Below are positions 59,635 to 64,000 of a DNA stretch of 64,000 bases, piece by piece (positions within the stretch are counted from its first letter, which is position 1; each line of letters starts with the position of its first letter). Under the pieces are notes generated by a model. The model saw nothing but the letters and a program-made list of their open reading frames with translations, searched no databases and had not been told where the DNA came from. The position numbers were made by a program, and so were the translations under genes. Source of the DNA: G965202665 sp965243835 (GTDB taxonomy: Bacteria; Actinomycetota; Acidimicrobiia; Spongiisociales; Spongiisociaceae). The DNA is taken from the NCBI GenBank assembly GCA_965243835.1, contig OZ251578.1, forward strand, positions 1,426,001-1,490,000, written 5' to 3'.

Positions 59635-60414
59635 TCACCTGCTGAATACGTTGGAAATTCCCCCGATCAGGGAGCCTTCCCCGTCCGATCCTCCCGGTTG
59701 CAAGTTGCGCACCACCCGGTCGGCCAGCCGGTTGAAGGGGAGGGACTGCAACCACACCCGCCCCGCTCCGTTGAGGGTGGCCACAAACAGGCCTTCGCCG
59801 CCGAACACCATGGTGCGCAGGTTGCCGGCCCGTTCGATGGAGTAGTCGATCTGGGGTTCGAATGCCACTAGGCATCCGGTGTCCAAACGCAGGGTTTCCC
59901 CTTGCAGATGGCGTTCTACGATGGTTCCCCCCGCATGCAGGAAAGCCATCCCGTCCCCTTCGATGCTCTGCAGGATGAAACCTTCGCCCCCGAACAGGCC
60001 GGTTCCCAATTTCCGGTTGAAGGTTATGTCCAGTTTGGTGCCCATGGCCGCGCACAGGAAGGCGTCCTTCTGGGCGATGATGCGCCCGCCCAGCTGTCCC
60101 AGGTTGAGGGGGATGATTTTGCCCGGATAGGGAGCGGCGAACGCCACTTTGCGCAAGGAACCGCCGCCGTTGGTGAAATGGGTGAGGAACAGCGACTCGC
60201 CGGTGATGGCCCGCTTGCCCGCCGACTTCAGTTTCCCCCATGCCCCTTGCTTGGGTTGGGAACCGTCCCCCAAGCGGGTCTCAAAAGCGATGTCGGGTTC
60301 GCAGAACATCATGCCTCCCGCCTCGGCGATCACCGTCTCGCCGGGGTCCAAGGCCACCTCCACGAACTGCATGTCGTCCCCGTACACCTGATAGTCAACT
60401 TCATGACTGCGCAT
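59635..60414 (-). CDS. AIM24 family protein
   Basis: A 259-residue protein of the AIM24/TraI-like beta-helix family (DUF124). Conserved features include EVALDPGETVIAEAGGMMF near residue 18, GESLFLTHFTNGG (near 75) and FGGEGFILQSIEGDGMAFLHAGG (near 140). The ATG at 60414 is preceded by AAAGGG. The biochemical role of bacterial members is unknown. It faces msrB tail to tail. Confidence 0.88.
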   Translation of the reverse strand: MRSHEVDYQVYGDDMQFVEVALDPGETVIAEAGGMMFCEPDIAFETRLGDGSQPKQGAWGKLKSAGKRAITGESLFLTHFTNGGGSLRKVAFAAPYPGKIIPLNLGQLGGRIIAQKDAFLCAAMGTKLDITFNRKLGTGLFGGEGFILQSIEGDGMAFLHAGGTIVERHLQGETLRLDTGCLVAFEPQIDYSIERAGNLRTMVFGGEGLFVATLNGAGRVWLQSLPFNRLADRVVRNLQPGGSDGEGSLIGGISNVFSR

Positions 60415-60703
60415 CTTGCCATCCCTTTCTCCATCCAGGCCGATTTTTTGCGGCCGCCACGCCGACTCTACCACCAAACCCAACCGAGGTGCCGCCTCCG
60501 CCGCCCGAATACCGTCTGCCAGTTCGGTGCTCCCCGCTGGCGGCCCACGTGTCCGATAACGCCCGTTACGGATAGTTCGGCCGCCGGTGTATTCCAACTG
60601 CTTGCGCGCGACAGGTTACACTGGTGTAATTCAAAACCGGAGGATTTAGTAATTACGGGTGGGCGGGGATGCTCTGCTGGAGGGCGGCGAGAAAGGAGAG
60701 AAC
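60415..60703. other. Intergenic region at the edge of the accessory segment
   Basis: 289 nt with no intact gene. It holds the palindromic element at 60616-60629 and leads into a short Arg-rich gene at 60704. The transition from conserved to unrecognised genes falls here. Confidence 0.5.
60616..60629. promoter_or_regulatory. Operator-like palindrome
   Basis: TTACAC and GTGTAA are perfect inverted arms separated by two bases. The arrangement is that of a dimeric repressor site. The embedded TACACT could also be a -10 box for a transcript running into 60704. The cognate regulator is not known. Confidence 0.45.
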
Positions 60704-60853
60704 ATGAGATCTCGTTCGCGGACTCGGTTCCGCAAAGGCGGCCGTAGAAGGCATACACGGGCGGTTCCCGGCCGTGGTTGGGTTTCGGTTAGGACGCGGC
60801 GGAGGGCTGAGCAGGCCGAGGAACGCCGAGTGCGGAGGCTGTCGCCGGGGTAG
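60704..60853 (+). CDS. Short arginine-rich protein
   Basis: A 49-residue product, about one third arginine (SRSRTRFRKGGRRRHTR), with no recognised family. The ATG at 60704 follows AAAGGAG at good spacing, which is the main support. Such basic peptides can bind nucleic acid. The same frame extends upstream to GTG 60659. Confidence 0.45.
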   Translation: MRSRSRTRFRKGGRRRHTRAVPGRGWVSVRTRRRAEQAEERRVRRLSPG

Positions 60854-60893
60854 GAGGGGTGGTGGCCTCCGCAGCGTCGGGGGGGAAACGCTT

Positions 60894-60909
60894 AGGCAAA
60901 AACGTAACA
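60894..60909 (+). repeat. 16-nt direct repeat, first copy (second at 61016-61031)
   Basis: AGGCAAAAACGTAACA occurs at 60894-60909 and again at 61016-61031, 122 bp apart. The second copy lies right at the predicted 5' end of the transcript of the gene at 61048. It could be a regulator site or trace of duplication. Confidence 0.8.
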
Positions 60910-60926
60910 GCCGCCGACGCTGGCGG

Positions 60927-60953
60927 GGCCGGGTGTTATTTTACCATCCGGCC
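60927..60953. other. Hairpin between accessory genes
   Basis: GGCCGGGTG (60927-60935) pairs with CATCCGGCC (60945-60953) with one G-T pair, leaving a T-rich 9-nt loop. No T-run follows, so a terminator is uncertain. Confidence 0.4.
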
Positions 60954-60979
60954 GGGGGCGGTTGTTTTCGGGTTGTGGT

Positions 60980-61008
60980 TTGACGGGTTTTTACGGGGCG
61001 GCTATAGT
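60980..61008 (+). promoter_or_regulatory. Sigma-70-type promoter of the accessory gene run
   Basis: TTGACG (60980-60985) and TATAGT (61003-61008) are exactly 17 bp apart. Transcription would start near 61015, at the second copy of the 16-nt repeat, and AGGAGG (61034-61039) then serves the ATG at 61048. This is the best-formed promoter in the window. Confidence 0.78.
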
Positions 61009-61047
61009 GGGGGGCAGGCAAAAACGTAACAACAGGAGGAATCGCCT

Positions 61048-61557
61048 ATGTCTTCGTTCATTTCCCCGGAGCCGGTAGCGGCCGGTTCGGTGTCCCCGTC
61101 TGACCCGGATGTCCCTCCGGAGTCGCCGTCGTTGGCGGCTGATGTGCGGGGGTGGGCCGACGCGGCAGAGAGGGAGGGCCGTGCGGGGGCGGCCGAGGTT
61201 CTCCGGCGGATGGCCGATAATCCCGATTTGGCGGGGGCTTCTTTGTCGGAGGAGGAGGTGCATGCGGTTGCCGGCAGTCCCGTGTCGTTGGAGGAGTTGG
61301 AAGCCGCCGCTGGCCGATTTGATCGGTTGGATGAAGCCCGCAGGTTGGCGAAGGACATCGAGATGGATGTCGAGATTCCGACCTGTCAGAGTTGCGGCTC
61401 TCGGATGGAATGGGACGATCGCATCGTTGCGTTCCTCTGCCCGGTGCGTTACAAGGGATGGAATGGGACGACCGCGTCGTTGCGTTCCCCTGAGTACCGG
61501 TGCGGTACAAGAGAGAGCATGAGCGTCGGGCCGGTAGTGAAAGGAGAAACGTTATAG
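61048..61557 (+). CDS. Hypothetical accessory protein with CxxC motif
   Basis: Unrecognised 169-residue, acidic helical protein. A CQSCG motif near residue 113 suggests a zinc ribbon. The last 50 residues come from an out-of-frame tandem duplication (see 61403-61510), so the C-terminus is probably not ancestral. Promoter, ribosome site (AGGAGG) and start are all well placed. First gene of the accessory run. Confidence 0.62.
   Translation: MSSFISPEPVAAGSVSPSDPDVPPESPSLAADVRGWADAAEREGRAGAAEVLRRMADNPDLAGASLSEEEVHAVAGSPVSLEELEAAAGRFDRLDEARRLAKDIEMDVEIPTCQSCGSRMEWDDRIVAFLCPVRYKGWNGTTASLRSPEYRCGTRESMSVGPVVKGETL
61403..61510 (+). repeat. Imperfect 53-bp tandem duplication
   Basis: 61403-61455 and 61456-61510 are about 90% identical (GGATGGAATGGGACGA, then TCGTTGCGTTCC, GGTGCG, TACAAG). 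The offset of 53 bp is not a multiple of three, so the second copy is read in a different frame. Confidence 0.85.
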
Positions 61558-62354
61558 GTTTCGATGCGGCGGTAGTGGGAGCGGGCCGGACGGAGTTCGG
61601 AGCTGATGGGTCGCCGGTCCCTCCGGCGGGGACGGGCGACGCGCGGGTGTTGGCGGCCTGGTTAGCGACGGGGGGCGAAGACCGGGCGTGGTTGGCGCGG
61701 GTGGCGTTGGCTGACTGCGAGGCGGGCGGCTCCTTCGAGCCGGGGGTGGTTCTTCCGTGGGCTTGGCCTACGGAGGCGGTGCGGGACGCGTTGGATGTTT
61801 TGTACGATCCGGCGGGTCCGTGGAAGTGGGAGGCCGGACCGGATCCGGTGCGGCCGAAGGGGCCGCCGAAGTTCATGTTCCGAGTGTCGGAGGCCACGCT
61901 GGGGGAGCATTCTTTCAGAGTCCGCGCTTTGAACGCCGTGGAGGCGTTGGCCTGGTTTTTCAAGACCAGCGAGGAGCGTATCCGGGAATGGATGGCGGGC
62001 GTGGGAGCTCCGCGGTACTGCAAGTCGGAGCATTGGGGTGAGAGCTGGCCGAGATGCGATGTGGACCAGTGGGGTAATGTCCTTGAGGAAGATTGCGGTT
62101 GCGAACCGATGGAAATCAGCGTGTATGACGGGGCGTTTCCGGTGGACGACGACCACTTGGAAGTAGGAATGGACGGGGCGGCGGAGTTCTGGGGGAAGGT
62201 TTACTTGGAGGACGACGAAGTTACGGTACCGGAGGGCATGGCCAGCGTCCTCGATTTGAAAGGGTCAGAGGAGGTGGCGGTGGAGCCTGCTCACGAACAG
62301 TTCTGGCAGGTCGGTGACTATGAGTATGCCCCGCCCGACCCGAAGAGGGAGTAA
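61500..62354 (+). CDS. Hypothetical accessory protein
   Basis: Unrecognised protein of up to 284 residues, acidic and Trp-rich, with a CxC pair (EDCGCEP, near residue 201) and no membrane segment. The start is unclear. GTG 61500 lies inside the preceding gene. The strong AAGGAG at 61541-61546 points instead to about 61551-61556, where only GTT and ATA stand in frame. GTG 61575 is another candidate. Codon use resembles its neighbours. Confidence 0.58.
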   Translation: MRYKREHERRAGSERRNVIGFDAAVVGAGRTEFGADGSPVPPAGTGDARVLAAWLATGGEDRAWLARVALADCEAGGSFEPGVVLPWAWPTEAVRDALDVLYDPAGPWKWEAGPDPVRPKGPPKFMFRVSEATLGEHSFRVRALNAVEALAWFFKTSEERIREWMAGVGAPRYCKSEHWGESWPRCDVDQWGNVLEEDCGCEPMEISVYDGAFPVDDDHLEVGMDGAAEFWGKVYLEDDEVTVPEGMASVLDLKGSEEVAVEPAHEQFWQVGDYEYAPPDPKRE

Positions 62355-62357
62355 CCG

Positions 62358-62459
62358 TTGAGGCGGTTGTTGTATTGCTGGGCGATGCTCGTGTGCGCGG
62401 GAGCGATATACGCTTTGGCGTTTGTTTGGGTATTGCTCCGGATTGGTTGGGTGCGCTAG
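62358..62459 (+). CDS. 33-residue single-span membrane peptide
   Basis: TTG at 62358 follows GAGGGAG by 6 nt and encodes a 33-residue peptide made almost only of one hydrophobic helix (LLYCWAMLVCAGAIYALAF) with basic ends. It directly follows the gene ending at 62354. The ribosome site and spacing give moderate support; function unknown. Confidence 0.45.
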   Translation: MRRLLYCWAMLVCAGAIYALAFVWVLLRIGWVR

Positions 62460-62511
62460 GGTATGCCGGGTGCGGTTGCCGACCGATAGTGTGAACGGAG
62501 GGGGGTGGGGG

Positions 62512-62781
62512 TTGTCTGAGTTGCGGGCGGCGTTGTGGGCTGTTCGCTGTTATGAGAGCCGGGTGGGGCTGGCGGGGGGTGTCCGTCTTCGGGGTTCCCC
62601 GGTTCATTGGAAGAACGCGGCGGCTTGGTGGCGGGGTTTGGCCAGCCAGTACCGGCGGGTCGGGGAGGGGGACGGCTATTCTGCGTATGCGGTGCTGTGG
62701 TGCATGTCCCGGCATGAGGAGGCCGTCCGGTCGGCGGCGGCGTGTTCTACGGCGGCTGATCGTCTTATGGCCGGGGGGTGA
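62512..62781 (+). CDS. Hypothetical accessory protein
   Basis: An 89-residue, Trp/Arg/Ala-rich helical protein (SELRAALWAVRCYESRVGL, KNAAAWWRGLASQYRRVG). The TTG at 62512 has GGAGGGGGG upstream; GTG 62491 is an alternative. TTGCTC (62433-62438) and TAGGGT (62457-62462), 18 bp apart, may form its promoter. No family recognised. Confidence 0.5.
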   Translation: MSELRAALWAVRCYESRVGLAGGVRLRGSPVHWKNAAAWWRGLASQYRRVGEGDGYSAYAVLWCMSRHEEAVRSAAACSTAADRLMAGG

Positions 62782-62784
62782 AAG

Positions 62785-63036
62785 GTGCGGCGGGCGATGT
62801 TCGACTGCGTTTTGGAGCCTCCGGACGCGGGCGGTGCCGGTTGGGGCGGCTGGGTGCCGGGTGTGCCGGGGGCGGTGGCGGAGGGCGACAGCCGGGAGGA
62901 CGTCCTCCGGCGGTTGCGGGAGGTGGTGGATGGGGTTTTGGAGTTCCGGCGGGACAACGGGTTGGCGGAGCCGGCGCGCGTCCGGTTTCCGGGTCCGGAG
63001 CCTGCGGGATGCGAGGTCGTCCGGGAAGCGGTTTGA
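62785..63036 (+). CDS. HicB-like antitoxin-fold protein
   Basis: An 83-residue protein. FDCVLEPPDAGGAGWGGWVPGVPG, followed by AEGDSREDVLRRLREVVDGVLEF, matches the HicB/UPF0150 pattern (beta strands with GGW-P.PG, then a helix). No HicA-like toxin lies beside it, and the short protein upstream lacks the HicA core. It lacks an obvious DNA-binding C-terminus, so an orphan HicB-fold domain is the best description. Confidence 0.62.
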   Translation: MRRAMFDCVLEPPDAGGAGWGGWVPGVPGAVAEGDSREDVLRRLREVVDGVLEFRRDNGLAEPARVRFPGPEPAGCEVVREAV

Positions 63037-63049
63037 ACACCCCCCGGTT

Positions 63050-63247
63050 TTAGGCGAGGTGTTCGTTGATGATCCGGCGGACGGACTGGGAGGGGACCAG
63101 GCCGTGCGACTGCCCGTATTCGACGACCTTCTGGTAGTCGGAGGGGTGCAACCGGACGCTGACGACGCGGGTTCCGTCGTGTCCGTTCATGCCGGTGCCG
63201 GGCGGCCGGCCCAAAGGCTTGCGCGGGGTTTTGAGAGTCTTCGCCAT
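63050..63247 (-). CDS. Ribbon-helix-helix DNA-binding protein
   Basis: A 65-residue protein. A basic N-terminal arm (AKTLKTPRKPLGRPPG) precedes RVVSVRLHPSDYQKVVEYG and SQSVRRIINEHL, the strand-helix-helix of the CopG/Arc type. TACAAT on the minus strand lies just upstream (63263-63258), putting the transcription start next to the ATG at 63247 (leaderless) rather than that at 63256. It may regulate this element or be an antitoxin without a partner. Confidence 0.7.
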   Translation of the reverse strand: MAKTLKTPRKPLGRPPGTGMNGHDGTRVVSVRLHPSDYQKVVEYGQSHGLVPSQSVRRIINEHLA

Positions 63248-63281
63248 GTTGCCCATGATTGTAGCATGCGGCTGTGACAGA

Positions 63282-63297
63282 CCGGCGGTTTCGCCGG
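63282..63297. other. Perfect 6-bp hairpin between divergent genes
   Basis: CCGGCG, GTTT, CGCCGG lies between the ribbon-helix-helix gene (minus) and the zinc-ribbon gene (plus). It is a candidate operator for the former. Confidence 0.3.
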
Positions 63298-63343
63298 AGA
63301 GAAGGGAAGGGTGGTTACGCGTGAGTCGTGAGCGGCGGCGGTG

Positions 63344-63508
63344 ATGGCCTTTGGTGATACGCGTCCTAGATGCGAGGCCTGCGGAGCCCGGTTTACGCCC
63401 TATGGTGTTATCCACGAGGACAACTCCAAGATTGATTTTCCTTTCTTGGTGTTCCTGTCGGATGGATACTATCTGGTTTGTCCGCTATGCCGGGGGGCTT
63501 GGAAATGA
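63344..63508 (+). CDS. Small zinc-ribbon protein
   Basis: A 54-residue protein with CEAC near residue 11 and CPLC near 47, a classical four-cysteine zinc ribbon with a 30-odd residue loop (FTPYGVIHEDNSKIDFPFLV). GTG 63341 is an alternative start. Ribosome site is weak, but the cysteine spacing and open frame make a random origin unlikely. Unknown function. Confidence 0.55.
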   Translation: MAFGDTRPRCEACGARFTPYGVIHEDNSKIDFPFLVFLSDGYYLVCPLCRGAWK

Positions 63509-63527
63509 GCGCGGCGGAGGTTGTTCT

Positions 63528-63968
63528 TTACCATCCGATGTCTCTTCTGCTCCGTTGCCGCCGTTTTTGGTCGTTCTCAGGTAGTTCTGCGGGTGATGTT
63601 CTGTAAGTGTTCATAAATTCCTCTGGTGTCATCCCCGCCCGTCTCGCCGCCAACCGGATAGCTTGTGTTGCTTCTTCCAAGCCCACAAACGGTTCGTCGC
63701 CGTTCGTTGGTGGAGTAATGATCCCGCTGTAGTTTGGGGAAGTAGTCTGACTGGTCAGCGGGGTTGTTTGTCCCCTTTTGGTTCCGACTCGACGTTCATC
63801 CGGTTCGGCTTGTACGGGTGTTTTTTTCACTGTTTTTTTGCGGGTGCGCGTCGCTCCGTTGTTGATGTATTCGACGACGCGGGGGGCGGCGTTGTAGGAT
63901 TTTTTTATCATGTTGTCTACGTAGTGTTCTACGAGGTTTCGTATGTCCTGGTGGCGGGCTTCGGCCAT
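63528..63968 (-). CDS. Hypothetical accessory protein
   Basis: A 146-residue, basic protein with lower GC than its neighbours. An N-terminal helical part (RHQDIRNLVEHYVDNMIKK), a Lys/Thr-rich linker (RTRKKTVKKTP) and a helical C-terminal part (LEEATQAIRLAARRAGMTPEEF). Overlaps the stop of a partial gene upstream (TAATG). It looks phage- or plasmid-like, which is an impression without a named family. Confidence 0.55.
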   Translation of the reverse strand: MAEARHQDIRNLVEHYVDNMIKKSYNAAPRVVEYINNGATRTRKKTVKKTPVQAEPDERRVGTKRGQTTPLTSQTTSPNYSGIITPPTNGDEPFVGLEEATQAIRLAARRAGMTPEEFMNTYRTSPAELPENDQKRRQRSRRDIGW

Positions 63969-64000
63969 TAGTTCGAAGTTGTTTCGGAGTCCTTGCTGGG
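63968..64000 (-). CDS. 3' end of a partial upstream gene
   Basis: On the minus strand the last ten codons before a TAA overlap the next ATG (TAATG), as is usual in operons. The rest lies beyond the window, so nothing can be said about its product. Confidence 0.3.
   Translation of the reverse strand, partial: PSKDSETTSN

Noticed and set aside
62512..62781. HicA toxin partner for the HicB-like gene
   Set aside because: The product is Trp- and Arg-rich and helical and lacks the HicA core with its catalytic histidine.

Overview
The window looks like a high-GC (about 70%) actinobacterial chromosome. It carries the Pup ligase PafA with the WYL regulators PafB and PafC, the mycothiol synthase MshD, a PgsA-PatA-PimA cassette for phosphatidylinositol mannosides, a GarA-like FHA protein beside two MerR regulators and a DUF151 nuclease, and a DUF4193 protein. 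Threonine-rich linkers in secreted proteins and an SLH-like C-terminus on a leucine-rich-repeat protein suggest the class Acidimicrobiia, but that placement is inference.

Layout. 1-12019: Pup/Tat/HelY block (pafA, a four-gene insertion with two paralogues and a ClC transporter, pafB-pafC, tatB-like, tatC, helY, a diacylglycerol-kinase-like gene). 12081-15256: an AT-rich lipoprotein gene and a plant-type LRR protein with SLH-like repeats. 15389-23220: DUF4193, GNAT, NUDIX, M20 peptidase, nadK, recN, a decayed vapBC pair, pyrG. 23302-28070: an accessory surface locus, namely a 1062-residue protein with near-identical Cys repeats, a Thr-rich linker, an FN3-like domain and a matrixin-type zinc site, followed by a lipoprotein. 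28150-33972: a tightly overlapping operon xerD, dksA-like, HD, scpA, scpB, rluB-like, aroA, cmk. 33973-34637 holds no clear gene. 34638-47622: ispH, der, tRNA-Pro, pgsA, garA-like, ftsR-like merR, D-Ala-D-Ala carboxypeptidase, hpt, DUF151, merR, a nuclease-like gene, a hydrolase, a zinc-ribbon protein, mshD, thrS. 47652-52317 (minus): fusA2-like, gltA and three small genes. 52420-60414: PIM cassette, pdxST, yebC, a membrane molybdopterin oxidoreductase, msrB, AIM24 family. 60600-64000: accessory DNA with short unrecognised genes, a clear sigma-70-type promoter, small zinc-ribbon, ribbon-helix-helix and HicB-like proteins, probably the edge of a mobile element.

The core genes work in protein turnover, export, cell-envelope lipid and redox-thiol synthesis, chromosome segregation, and nucleotide and cofactor synthesis. 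Several have a TANNNT box 6-8 nt before the start codon with no leader, which suggests leaderless transcription. The features most worth following up are the Cys-repeat/matrixin surface protein locus, the LRR-SLH protein, and the uncharacterised accessory end.
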